Source: Platynereis dumerilii
Taxonomy: Eukaryota > Annelida > Polychaeta > Phyllodocida > Nereididae
DNA length: 64,000 nt
Direction: 5' to 3'
Assembly (NCBI GenBank): GCA_026936325.1
Contig: JAPTHN010000008.1
Coordinates: 53,113,706-53,177,705, forward strand
Under the pieces are notes generated by a model. It had not been told where the DNA came from, made no database searches, and saw nothing but the letters and a program-made list of their open reading frames with translations. Position numbers and translations under genes: made by a program. Shown piece by piece: positions 21,515-32,559 of this stretch (position 1 is the stretch's first letter; each line of letters opens with the position of its first letter).

Positions 21515-23074
21515 TGACTGTATATTCTGACTGTAGCAACTCAGTTTCACATGACGATGTATTAAAATCTCTCAGAAGAGTAAAGGTTAATAAATCCTGT
21601 GGCCCAGACAAGATTAGTGGTAACCTTCTGAAGTCATGTGCAGATCAATTATGTGAACCACTTAAGGTACTTTATCAAACATCACTTGATCAATGTCGTG
21701 TGACAGCTCTATGGAAACTTTCTGAAATCATCCCTGTGCCCAAGATTAAGTTTCCAAAGGTTAATAATGACTATCGTCCTATTGCTTTAACATCACTGGT
21801 TATGAAGTGCTTTGAGCATATAATAAAGCACACATTGTGTAAACATGTTGATGACCAAAAGGATCATCTTCAATTTGCTTATTGTAAAGGTAGGAGTGTT
21901 CAGGATGCTACTCTCACTCTCATGCATAATATCTATGAGCATCTGGAAAATCCATCCTCCAGTGTTAGATTGTTATTTATTGATTTTAGCAGTGCCTTTA
22001 ATACGATCCAAAACCATCTGCTAATCAAAAAACTTGTTTCAGTGAATGTCAACCACAATCTTATTGCATGGATCTTCAGTTACATGTCAGACAGGAGTCA
22101 ATATGTTAAATTAGGTAATGTAAAATCAGACACCCTGTTCATAAACACGGGTGCCCCTCAAGCCTGTGTGCTATCACCAATCCTGTTCACTCTGTATACA
22201 AACGATTGTAAAAGCAGATCTGATCGTTGTATTGTTATAAAATATGCTGATGACACTGCAATTATTGGGAAAATTCTAAATGATGACCATCGTGACTATC
22301 TTGATCAAGTGAATGACTTTGTATTTTGGTGTGATGATAATTTCCTTAATCTCAATGTCAAGAAAACAAAAGAAATGATGTTAGATTTCAGGAAAAAAGA
22401 ATCTGTTGTGAATGAACTTGTTGTGAAATCTGAATGCGTGGAAAGAGTGCATGAATATAAGTATCTTGGTATGGTCATTGATGATAAACTGAATGGAACA
22501 CAAAACTCACAGCTGGTGTACAAGAAATGTATGCAAAGAGTTCACCACCTTCGGGTGCTAAGAAACATCAACATCGATCAAAAAATTTTAACACTCATCT
22601 ACAAGTCAATTATTGAATCAATTCTTTGCTTTTCTATCACCACCTTCTATGGTAATATTTCTTGTCAGCAGAAAAAGAAAATGAAGAAAATTGTAAAAGT
22701 GTCAAGTAAATTGGGTGCTAATGTTACATCTCTCAATGATTTATATAACAAATATGTACTTCAGCAGGTTAAAATAATGATGAAAGATGAAAAACACCCT
22801 TTACACTGTGAATATATATCTCTGAGATCAGGCAGAAGACTGGCTCTGCCTAAAATAAGAACAACTCGTTTCAAAAATTCATTTGTGCCATCTAGTATCA
22901 AATTATATAACCATCTCACAAATTTAAGAAATGTATGACATATATGTATGAATGTAATCCCTGTATGACTGTGATATTTTGACTGTGATTATGATGCATG
23001 AATGATTGTATGGGCTCGCTCCGCAAGAGTTTCTCATTGCGAGATTAATAAAGTATATCTTATCTTATCTTATA
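21515..23074 (+). mobile_element. Second LINE, 5'-truncated, inserted in the first
   Basis: A plus-strand LINE of the CR1/Rex1-like group, flanked by TTAA at 21511-21514 and 23075-23078, inserted in opposite orientation into the minus-strand LINE. The 3' end is AATAAAGTATATCTTATCTT followed by TATCT repeats, the tail type of Rex1/CR1-like elements. The 5' end is truncated within the region before RT. Confidence 0.85.
21516..22938 (+). CDS. LINE reverse transcriptase (5'-truncated), long intact frame
   Basis: About 474 residues uninterrupted to the stop at 22936-22938. In order: a pre-RT segment with GPDKISGNLLKSC, YRPIALTSLVMKCFE (motif 2), LFIDFSSAFNTI (motif A), GAPQACVLSPILFTLYTND (motif B, with PQA where PQG is standard), IKYADDTAII (motif C, catalytic YADD), EYKYLGMVIDDKL, and a C-terminal block ending SSIKLYNHLTN. 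The long clean frame suggests a recent insertion. There is no endonuclease, so this copy is not autonomous. An ATG at 21418 lies in the other LINE and is not the real start. Confidence 0.8.
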
Positions 23075-23078
23075 TTAA

Positions 23079-23434
23079 CAATTTTCATTATGACTGATAG
23101 AAATTCATCCACACATTCAAGCAGTAGCCATGTTGGCATTGGATCAAGTTGGCAGTGTTTGACAGGCATTTCACTGATAAGTTTCTTAACTTCTTGTTCT
23201 GATAGAGATTTAAACTGATGTAAATTGTGGCCAAGGTCAGTTTGAGAGGATCAGTTGTGATCTTCATTCCTGAATCTAATTTAGATCTGATGATTTTGAT
23301 CTTGTCGTCAAAGAAGTTGTTGAAATCATTCGCTAGTTCTGTTTCTTTTGTGTGATGGGGAAGAGGCAGATCTTGTTTTCTGTTCAGATGAGAATTTAGA
23401 GGTTTGAACATCGTCTTAGAATTTGACTCAAGTA
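23079..23434 (-). pseudogene. LINE region upstream of RT, fragment
   Basis: Minus-strand frame with ELANDFNNFFDDKIKIIRSKL, the conserved block that precedes RT in CR1/L2 LINEs. It continues the interrupted LINE on the far side of the second LINE; the sequence from 23540 to 23660 carries on with LKKEKRKAEKLWRRTGLEKD, the segment before it. Confidence 0.75.
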
Positions 23435-23534
23435 GTGTATCCAACAGAGAGTGATCTCTCCCAGACTAACTGTGAATAAGCCAATCCTGTGGCTTATTCA
23501 GTTAAGGGGGGGGGGCACTCTCTGTTGGATACAC
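23435..23534. mobile_element. 100-bp TA-flanked hairpin MITE
   Basis: GTGTATCCAACAGAGAGTG at the left is exactly complemented at the right, with TA at 23433-23434 and 23535-23536. A second stem inside (GAATAAGCCA / TGGCTTATTC) makes nearly the whole element foldable, apart from a G run near 23506. It lies in the minus-strand LINE. Confidence 0.85.
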
Positions 23535-23660
23535 TATTTGGGCCGAATTTCGTTTTTCTTTGAAGCTATTCCAGTCTTTCTCTAAACCAGTTCTTCTCCA
23601 TAATTTTTCTGCCTTTCTCTTTTCCTTTTTAAGAGGCTTTATTTCTTTCCATTTACATTC

Positions 23661-24020
23661 TTATTTGGTACAGAGTGCAATCGCTTTCTGTCACGGGCCG
23701 ACCAGAATACAGTTGGGGGGCTATGGATTTTACCCCTGGGACAAACAATTTGTTCGCATGCAGACGCACAATGAAGTTTCTTGTCGTTATTTAACATTAC
23801 GGTTCCCTAGCTACAGCTGGAAACAAACTTCTTTTTTTTTGTGCTGAACAAACTTTTCTTTTCAGTGTCAAGTGGGAAACAAACTTTGTTTTTCACCAAA
23901 AGTCCGTACCCCCCCCCCAAATGATCATCTGATCGGCCCCTTACTTGCATCTTTTTAGAATTAAATTGAAGTAAATTTTGTTTGCCTTGGTAATTTATAT
24001 CAGTTCGTTCGGTATTACAG
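23661..24020 (+). other. Intronic sequence before exon b1
   Basis: Matches 31041-31351 plus 32096-32179 in unit 1 and 62328-62685 in the last unit. It ends in a TTCGGTATTACAG acceptor with a weak pyrimidine tract. The branch region is shared by all four b exons. Confidence 0.7.
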
Positions 24021-24244
24021 ATACCAGAGTTATGGCATTTGGATTGGATACTATTGCACATCCAGTACGGGACAATGCAATAAAGAAGAAGAATGGACTT
24101 GGCGGACTGGACAGCAGTGCAACTACACCAACTGGAAAATGGGTTACCCAAGAAAGGGACAAAAGTCTGCCTACTTGGATGTGGATGCATCAGAGTGGTT
24201 GAGCAGTGAAAAACGTCATTACAAACCCTTCATCTGCAAAAGAG
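24021..24244 (+). CDS. Exon b1: C-terminal half of a C-type lectin-like domain
   Basis: 224 nt between TATTACAG and GTTGGT; phase 2 in, phase 1 out. Encodes YQSYGIWIG (the WIG core of CTLDs), then EEEWTWRTGQQCNYTNW, and ends YKPFICKR with the last conserved cysteine. It is two residues longer than b2/b3. The position of the EPN/QPD calcium motif reads GYPRKGQK and the WND position reads ASEW, so classical Ca-dependent sugar binding is not predicted. The matching first half is not in the window: the intron upstream is filled by LINE and mariner insertions back to position 1900. It could be partnered by an exon before the window, or be cut off from one. Confidence 0.8.
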
Positions 24245-25334
24245 GTTGGTTTTATTTTGTTATTAAAAAAATTAACACTTCCATCTTCCTAATGTCAGTT
24301 GTTCGACAGTTCATAGTTCAATAATAATTTTGAGGATATTTTCCTGTTTGTGTTTTAAGCTATTAAGGGAGTGTAACAGTGGGAGTTTAAACACCATAGC
24401 TCATCTATGCCCTTTTATTGTCAAAATGATATATTTACTAACATAGTTTTTGATTTTAAAAAACTTATTAAATGATACAATTTTAATTGCCAAATATTTG
24501 TATCAAATTGATGATTAAAAGGCAAATACACATTTCAGGTGTCAGTCAGCCATATCTTTGACTTGGTCCAAATAAACTTGAAAGTTCAAAAGTTCTTCAC
24601 ACAACAATTGGATAAAATATGTGGTTGCAGTAGCTGTTCGCCAATTTAGGACACTAAACTGGGGTCTGATATGATAAAAAAGCCCATTACAACCCAAAAA
24701 ATAACTGTCTAATCAACTTTGAAATAATTATCATGATTATGTCTGTAAGTGGTAATTAGAATTAATATATTTCAACTAATTGCTTTTGATTCCTTTTGAT
24801 TTATATATTAGTGCTAGTGCCTATCTATGAAAAAAAATATTAACATTGACCTTTTGTTTATTTTCAGTCAATAATATTTTATTCATTTCTAAAATATTTA
24901 TGTAGCATTGTACACTGTGATCACAGAGTTTGTTCCCTTACAATTCAACATTTCATATTCCTGACGGTATTGGTCTCTCTAAGACTAACAATTAAATCAA
25001 CAAAAACTGCAAATTTTCAAGATTCTTGTTTTCGGTGGTAAAATGTCTGCTATGAAGTTTCAGGAAAAATGTTTAAATCTTATCTACCATCAAGGGCTAT
25101 ACTTGCACTTTCTTAAACTGTAAAATTGTTTTTGTGAGTTCAATAGTTGCTGATTAATGATGAGATACGTTTCAACATGCAAAAAGTGAGTTATGACGTC
25201 AGAATGCCAATTTTCGACATATGGTTGGTCCCCTTTTATTATTTCAAAAATGAGTACTGACTTATCTTCAGTCAAATTACTAGGCAAATAAAAAATCACA
25301 CAGCCTTAACGACAAAGACCACAAAAACACTTAT
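24245..25334 (+). other. Intronic sequence after exon b1
   Basis: Matches 32398-32559/34178-34340 and 62907-63730, then 35810-36190. TTTCAGGTGTCAGT near 24534 recurs in all units but what follows is not conserved as coding. No exon seen. Confidence 0.6.
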
Positions 25335-26347
25335 CGTCTATCTCAAGGAAGACTCAGTCAAATCAATTTGACTGAATTTTGAAATATTTCGCAAAAATAA
25401 ACTAGAGGATCTCTAGCACCAAATGGCACAAGAAATAAGCCCAAAGGGTCTATTTATCACCACACACCACTCCTTCAAACTCTCGGAATTTTGGGACATT
25501 TTTACCCTGTTTTACTGCACTTTTCCATGGAAAACTGACATCTTTCATGGCCCATCTCACTCAACTCAATTGATTTGACCTGGTCTTCCGCAAAATACTC
25601 AAGAACCCAATTGATTTGGCCTAGTCTTCCATGATACAATGTAAGAGGACAATCAGTCATGTCTACATACAAATTGGTTTAACCTTTTATGCTTATGCAT
25701 CATTTAAAAAAATAGAAAGTTTGTCTTATGTAAAACTAGGTTTCAGTGTTTTGACTGAGTCTTCCACAACAGAATCTGAGTTGCACGATGGAAACTTATG
25801 AGGTAAAAAACAGTTAAACCTGCTTTGACTGAGTCTTCCGTTGAATTATTCCATCCAAAAGGTTGTTTGTTGTTCAACCTAAAAAGGTTGTATTGGTTTG
25901 ACTGAAGCCGACTCTATCAATTTACACAAGTCTAGTGGAAGACTCAGTCAAAGCTATGTTTTGGCTGAGTCATCCACTATTTTCTAGTGGAAGACTCAGT
26001 CATAACATAGCCCTTGACTGAGTCTTCCGCTAGATATTGGCAGATTCACAGAGTCGGCTTCAGTTAAACCACTTTGACCTAGTATGGAAATTAAAATAAT
26101 GAAGAAGCTGTCTTGCAGCTTCCTGGAATAATCAGTCAAAATTACTTTATTAAATAAATTATACATTTTTTAAACATCATTTATGTTTCTGCACGATCAC
26201 AGCATCAAGCCAAACACAATGATATAACTCTCAATGAAATCAGTGGAGAGAAACAGAAGTTATGTGCTGATTTGTTTAGTTTTCACAATTTCAGGTGTGC
26301 TGAAAATTGCAAAATTTCCTATGACTGAGTCTTCCATGAGATAGACG
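25335..26347. mobile_element. 1-kb TIR element packed with GACTGAGTCTTCC motifs
   Basis: Ends are CGTCTATCTCAAGGAAGACT and AGTCTTCCATGAGATAGACG, flanked by TTAT at 25331-25334 and 26348-26351. Sister introns at 36190 and 51810 show the empty site. Inside, GACTGAGTCTTCC or its complement, or close variants, occurs about ten times in both orientations. No ORF of note; a non-autonomous DNA transposon of unassigned superfamily. Confidence 0.85.
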
Positions 26348-27691
26348 TTATGTTAACAGTGAGCATCAAAGTACTCTTTAAATGACATATACCGTTGGAA
26401 AGCTGAGAAAACTTGCCAACATATACCATTGGAAAGCTGAGAAAACTTCCTTAAAAAAGGTATATGGTGGCAAATTCCCTGTCTTAACGCACACAAACCC
26501 ACATTTTCTGACATAAGGCCTGAGACTGATAATATGGTTTTGGAAAAAAAACGTTCGCATCAAATAGGAAGGCCATTTGAAATGCCCATAGAAACAATCC
26601 AAGACGAAAAAAAATGCCTCAAGACAAATTTAAGCTACTTTATGGACACTTGATATCATTTCTAGAATCATACAAGTTTGTACCTTTTATATATTCCGAA
26701 ATTAACTATTAAAATGTGACTTTTATTTTACAAGTGTAAAGCATTGTCCTTTTATAGAATTTTTCTAGACCAAACTAATAGAGGTATAATGAGGTAAAAT
26801 TTTGCACACATCAATAAGCTACTAAAAGTTTTTCCCAGAGTTTTTTCAGACAAATCTTATTTTCTGAAATTTGCTGAATTGTCATGTTATGACCCGAAAG
26901 GTAAATAGTCAGACTAAGGTTATGATAAAATCATAAAAATCAAAAGACAATAAATAATGATACTGGTGTCCTAAAAGTTTTCTTGGCGCTTTTAACTTCT
27001 TGGAATGTCGATCAAGCATTTCATTAATATGCCCATTTTACATAATGCAAAAAATTAAGGAAATTGCATATGAAACAACTAAACAGCCATCTTCGAAATA
27101 TTGGAAATTATACTTTTTTTTATTACATAATATTATGTGGCTCTGCTATGAAAATGTAGCAATTGGATGTTGAGTCAACTAATACTGAGTTAAATTGGCT
27201 GAAACAGGTCATATTGGTCTCAGGCTACAGCTTCGACTAATACTACTGCTTCGGCCAATAAAACTCAATATTGTTCTTTTCATCATCTACTATCTATATA
27301 ATAATATAATATATTGAGTATTATAATAAGACCGAAGGGTATGGAGGTATTCTGAGATGTACTCGAACTCGTGAAGAGATCCTGAATCCTCTGTACCAAT
27401 GGGTGTGTCTGTTACTATCCTTCTATAAGTTCTATTTTACATATATTTCTTCTTTCACACTTTTTAGTTAGTTTATTTATATGACATATGTATCTTGATA
27501 ATATTTTGTTGTCTAATAATATCCAGTAGGCTATATATAATAGTTATGTTACTTAATAATTTTGAATACAGATAGTTTCATAAATAATTGCTGAGACTTG
27601 AGACCCCAAACATTGATTTGTGATGTGTACAATTGTGTTACTGAATAATTTTGCATATGTATATTGTCATAAGATGTCACTTTAGTTTCAG
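26348..27691 (+). other. Intronic sequence before exon a1
   Basis: Matches 36860-39064 and 52490-54684 at lower identity than those two match each other. It lacks the TTAA-flanked element and most copies of the 190-bp repeat found there. Ends in TTTAGTTTCAG. Confidence 0.7.
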
Positions 27692-27866
27692 GGATGAACT
27701 CTGGATGGGTGGCTGCCAACACGACGCAATCAGAGTACAAAGTATTTGGGCGTGAGAAGGACTACAACAGTGCAGTCAGAGACTGTGAGAAGGAGAATGC
27801 GACTCTTGCTTCAATATGCAGCGAACAGGAGGAGAGTACAATTCTGGAGCTTGTGAGATCTCAAGG
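27692..27866 (+). CDS. Exon a1: N-terminal half of CTLD A
   Basis: 175 nt between TAGTTTCAG and GTAAGG; phase 1 in, phase 2 out. Encodes a short linker SGWVAANTT, then EYKVFGREKDYNSAVRDC with the first conserved CTLD cysteine, ENATLASIC (the GAxLxxI-type core) and EEESTILELV helix-2-like sequence. Two N-glycosylation sequons are visible (NTT and NAT). Splicing to b2 gives GYQSYGIWIG without a frame change. Its last 60 nt are identical or nearly so to exon a2, while the middle differs. Confidence 0.85.
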
Positions 27867-30800
27867 GTAAGGTGAAAGTTGACCTTGGAACGGTAAAAGC
27901 GTGACTCAGACATTCTTTATATTGGAGGTAAGCAATGACTTTCTGGGTCGTACATCCTTGTTCGTCCTATAGATGAGTCTGGGAGATTCTTCAAAGTGAA
28001 TTTAATTTGATTTAATAATCTGATTTTTCTGAGAATGGATTCGGTTGCCTCAAAATAGCCCAAACACATGCTGACGTGGTACAAAACGCACACTCCCTCA
28101 CTGAGACCCAATTTCTTTCTGAACATGGTCTTTGATCAATGAAAATGAGGTACTAACCGTACTATCATGGCATCCTTGTGTTCTGAAACATGATGAGCCA
28201 TACAAGTTTACGTCAGAAATTGTCAACTTGACATTTGTTGCGGGGTATGATTGTCTTACCTAAATGTAACTTCTGCCATTCTCGGGATCTTAAATCAGTG
28301 AGAAAAAAGTATCAAAAAAGGGACCAATCCATGTTGTATGACAGATCTCATCACTGAAGAAAAAAGTCAAACCATTTCAGCTGAAAAAATTATTGAAATA
28401 ACAAAACTAAAAGCCGTGTAAGGTATACATCACATTCCCAATCATTATGCAACCATGCTTACCTCCAAAACAAACAATGCATATTTATATATGTGACCTA
28501 TTCCACCAAAATTAGTTCAAAGTTGGCCTCCTATTATATTTAGTTGTTAAATAATCTTTATTCTATAAAAAGGCTTCAAAATGTTGGTTAGTATGTATTT
28601 ATATCTCCATCCAATCCAAAATATGGTCCCTCAAACATTGATAATAGGAAACATCAAACTTCGAGAAAATCAAATTTGAATTTCCTGCCATTGCAATGAA
28701 GGAAAATCAAGAACGACACCCAATTTAGATAATTTAAAATCAATTTCTGGTCAAATGACCTTAATTATTCAAAGAAAATGACTTGCGGTAAAACATGGTA
28801 CCAACTGCTTAATTTATATATTTGTTTGTCTCACTCTGCAAATATTTTGTCTTAATTGGTACTTGGTGGACACAGCAAATTGATATTTCCAATCAGAACA
28901 ATTGGACTATGTCAATAATCATATAGTCAGTCTAGATGAAGAGAAATAACCCTGAAATATACAGCGTTAGTATAGTCAAAATTTAATGTCTGCTCCAACT
29001 CCGACAATCATTTCAAGATAGAAGGAGTTTCCCTACACAAATGGAATTTTTCAATCTCAACCACAACATCTGAACTAGATGTTCATATCAATAATCAATT
29101 TTATTAAAAGATTTAAATTGCATCCAGAAACCAAGGTGACAAATGGTTACGCTCTCTTGCGGCATCTAAAATTATTGTCATTACATATGATGAAGTATGA
29201 TGTAATGATCCTGAATTTGCCAGAATAAAACTATGACAAATATTTGACCCAAGAAGTTGTGCCTTTTGCTCTCTGCAGCACCGATGTAAGTAGGCTTATT
29301 TCCCTGGAAAGTGACATGACACTAATCAAAAAATTCCGGAACTTGCAGCCAGAGAATTTTGTAATCCAGACAGTTCACAGCTCTGTAATATTCTATAGAG
29401 ATACCTTAAAAATATTAAACTTAATTTGAACAGTATTGCACAGCACAACATTGACAGAGCTGTGCAAAACATTGACAGAGAAAGTTTTCTAGAGTTTCAG
29501 TTAAGAGTCTTGTGAAGGATACCAGAGATGTGGCAGAACTACATCAAATGTAAATAAGTCAGGTAACAGAAAATAATAAGATCTCTAATTCAGGTTGATG
29601 CACACTTGATTAATGATTTTTGATGCTTGATAAATTTATCGTTACATATGCTTCAGAGTTAGGAATTGATCCGATGGCATAACCGTATCACTCACATCCC
29701 CAGTATGAGTATCATTATGTCATAGTGACAACATTTAGTTGTAATATAGAATAGTTGTCTTGAAAATGGCAGTTAGATGATGCGTGATTTTGTCAATGTC
29801 TCCCAACCAATGCAACAAAACATTAGGGGCAGTTCCGGTTCAGAATTAATGACTGTTTTGTGTCTGTTTTGCCTGAACTTCCTGCAAAAAATTGAGTTTC
29901 ATTCGGATTTTTAGTACTAAACATTTAGGTTTCATGCATATTTTTAGACAATTCCCCCTAACCCACCCTCGACATACAAAGAAAAACACACAAGTATGTT
30001 GTTGTACATATACCTTTTCAGGGTTATTTATAAGGATTCGCAGACTTTTACATTTAAAACCAGGCATGAACAGACTTTATGCACGTTTTATAACAATTTT
30101 GTTTTGTTGAAATTTCTTACCCCCCTTGGACATGTGCTTAAAAAATTTGTACCCCCCGACACTTGTGAAAAGTTAGTTTCACCACGGGCAAAATCCCCAC
30201 ACCACCCCCATTCATTAAGGCCTATCTCAAAAATATTGAAGCCACACTGCAGGGTTTCACTAGGGGTCACGAATTTTGATAATGGCTGTAAGCAAAAACT
30301 TCATATTACAGTCTTGCTTTAAATATTCTTATACCAAAATCCTGAAAATTTCATGGCAATTCTTCAAAAGGTTATTGAGAACGAGATAAAATCATTTCAG
30401 AAAACAGCATTTTTTCACTGTTTAGTGTGACATAAACTTTTTCACCTGGTTAATTCTTTCAGTTTTACAAAGTTTTACATGTTTCATTGCTATTTCCTTA
30501 CTCTTTTTAGAGTCCCCATATCCCTAGGCTTCATAAAAACATTGAAAGAAGTACTTCTATCCACTTCTTTCTACATTATTGAGTTATTTGTGTTTAAAGG
30601 TGGACTTTTTAAAATTGAGGTAAATTTGAATCGTCCTGATCTGAAATGCTCTAGTTTCCCCTTAACATATTTTAGTTGAATCTTATAAGATCTAGCATTA
30701 CTTAGTTGTTTTTGGAGCTTTTTATGATTGTGTGATTCTGGAACTTAAATATGTTCTTTACCATATGCTTACATAGATCATTTCATACAAAAATACATTT

Positions 30801-31351
30801 TAAAATGTTAATGGTCATGTCACACTTTGACTTCATTATTTTTGAGATAGGCCTTAACTGTGAATGGTCCCTTAGCATCTTTATGACATTTATCAAGCAT
30901 TCTGGACTATTGTCCCTGTACTTTGAGAAATAGAACAAAATGTGCCCCATCCCCAAGGATGTCATTTATTTCGCAAGGCACTGTATCTAGAAATTGCAGT
31001 GAATACAACCCCCCCCCCCCAAATATGCTACTTATTGCATCCTTATTTGGTACTAAGTGCATTCGCTTTCCGCTATGGACCGACCAGAATATAGTCTGGG
31101 GGCTATGGATTTTACCCCTGGGACAAACAATGTTTTTTGCATGCGGACGCGCGATGGACTTTTTTATCGTTTTTATAAATTACGGTTCCCTAGCTACAGG
31201 TGGAAACAAACTTCTTTTTTTTTTTCATGTGCAGAACAAACTTTTCTTTTCAGTGTCAAGGAAAAACAAACTGTGTTTTTTACCAAAAGTCCGTAGACAA
31301 CCATACCCCCCCCCCCCTGCCCCCAATCCCCAAAGATCATCTGGTCGGCCC
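27867..31351 (+). other. Intron, CTLD A (first part), unit 1
   Basis: About 98% like 39240-42594 by eye and more distantly like 54860-59840. It holds the paralogous landmarks, including C-runs near 29945 and 31010, but no exon. Short open frames here fall on repeats shared by all introns and show no coding conservation. Confidence 0.75.
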
Positions 31352-32095
31352 CTCCAGTGAGTTAATGTAAAAAATTAGGGTAAATTATCATAAATCTGAA
31401 TTACTCAATTTTCTGTGGACTTTAAAGGCACAAAAAGATAATTTCCTTTAAATATTCATTAAAAATAAAAAAAATTTTGTCTCAGGCTGGAAATATTTGT
31501 GCTTTCATGCAATTTCAGTCAATTATAGGCCTATAAATAGCCTATAAATAGCCATATTTGGCACCCACCCCTGGAGCCACGCTATGGCAACAGCTAAAAC
31601 AAAACTAATTTTTAATATTGTTTTCTGAGGCCTCCAAAAACAATTATCTGCAGGGACAATTTTGAGATAGCCCTTTTTTTTGGCTAAAAAAAGGCAAAAT
31701 GTGGTTTTCCCGCCAAAAATGAGGCTGAAATTTTGGCGGGAAAACCAGTTTTTGGGTATTTTTAGCCCAATAAGGGGCTATCTCAAAATTGTCCCTCCAC
31801 AAAATTGATTTTTTAGGCCTTAGAAAACAATATTAAAAATTAGTTTTGATATAGCTGTTGCCATAGGGTGGCGCCAGGTGTAGGTGCCAAATATGGCTAT
31901 TTATAGGCTATTTATAGGCCTATAATGCCTTTAAATGGCATGAAAACAAAAATATTTCCAGCATGAGACAAAAAATATTAATTTTCATGACCTTTTTTAA
32001 GAAATAATCGTTCTGTGGCTTAAAACATCACAGGGAATTAAATAATTTGGAATTTTGGCAATTTTTGCCTTGATTTTTACATTAAGTCACTGGAG
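31352..32095. mobile_element. 744-bp foldback element
   Basis: The whole element is one imperfect inverted repeat. Outer ends CTCCAGTGAGTTAATGTAAA and the complement of CTCCAGTGACTTAATGTAAA pair, and arms of about 360 bp meet near 31720 in CCCGCCAAAAATGAGG / TTTTGGCGGGAAAACC. Sister introns at 23937 and 62605 lack it (CGGCCCCTTACTTGC). Copy 2 is split at 42595-43020 and 47441-47725 by the 4.4-kb insertion. No ORF. Confidence 0.85.
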
Positions 32096-32179
32096 CCCTT
32101 ACTTGCAACCTTTCAGAATGAGATTGCAATCAATTTTGTATGCCTCAGTGATTATTATCAGGTTTTTTCGGTATTACAG

Positions 32180-32397
32180 ATACCAGAGTTATGGCATTTG
32201 GATTGGTTACTATTGCACCAATTGGGCACAATGTAATAAAGAAGAAGAATGGACTTGGCGGACTGGACAGCAGTGCAACTACACCAACTGGAGGACAGGC
32301 TACCCAAGAAAGGAAAATTCTGCCTACTTGGATGTGGATGCATCAGAGTGGTTGAGCGGTGATAAACATCATTACAAACCCTTCATCTGCAAAAGAG
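32180..32397 (+). CDS. Exon b2: C-terminal half of CTLD A
   Basis: 218 nt, TATTACAG acceptor and GTTGGT donor; 72 full codons plus split codons. Contains YGIWIGYYC, EEEWTWRTGQQCNYTNW and YKPFICKR. There are four cysteines; the last should pair with the cysteine of exon a1. The second canonical disulfide position (before and after the WND site) has no cysteine, and EPN/QPD and WND are absent. One NYT sequon. The encoded peptide is identical to that of b3. Confidence 0.9.
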
Positions 32398-32559
32398 GTT
32401 GGTCTTATTTTGTTATTAAAAAAAATTAACGCTTTCATCTTCCATTATGTCAGTTGTTCAACAGTTCATAATTCAATAATAATTTTGAGGATATTTTCCT
32501 GTTTGTGGTTTAAGCTATTAAGGGAGTGTAACACTTGGAGTTTAAACACCATAGCTCAT

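Larger units (their letters stand above)
19299..23660 (-). mobile_element. CR1/L2-type LINE, interrupted by three insertions
   Basis: The minus-strand element has its 3' end at about 19299 (AAT-rich tail, TATATAGCGC motif). It runs through the C-terminal domain (19374-19931), the RT core (20648-21514) and the region upstream of RT (23079-23660). Reading across the breaks, flanking residues match CR1-like proteins. It is interrupted by a TIR element (19932-20643), a plus-strand LINE (21515-23074) and a 100-bp hairpin (23435-23534), and also has internal stops in the C-terminal region. The endonuclease is absent. About 300 bp of host intron present in sister units (30777-31040) is missing at its right border. 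Confidence 0.85.

Noticed and set aside
21418-21515. The ATG at 21418 as the start of the plus-strand LINE protein.
   Set aside because: These codons lie in the opposite-strand LINE; the insertion border is at 21515, so the open frame only runs through by chance.
24530-24560. TTTCAGGTGTCAGTCAGCC as a possible small-exon acceptor, repeated after each b exon.
   Set aside because: What follows differs between units and has no shared frame or donor; exon b to exon a splicing is already in phase.
30923-31360. A 145-codon frame and similar frames in other introns (29996-30322, 41270-41698, 62339-62575).
   Set aside because: Located in paralogous intron sequence with C-runs; frames shift between copies and no motif is recognised.
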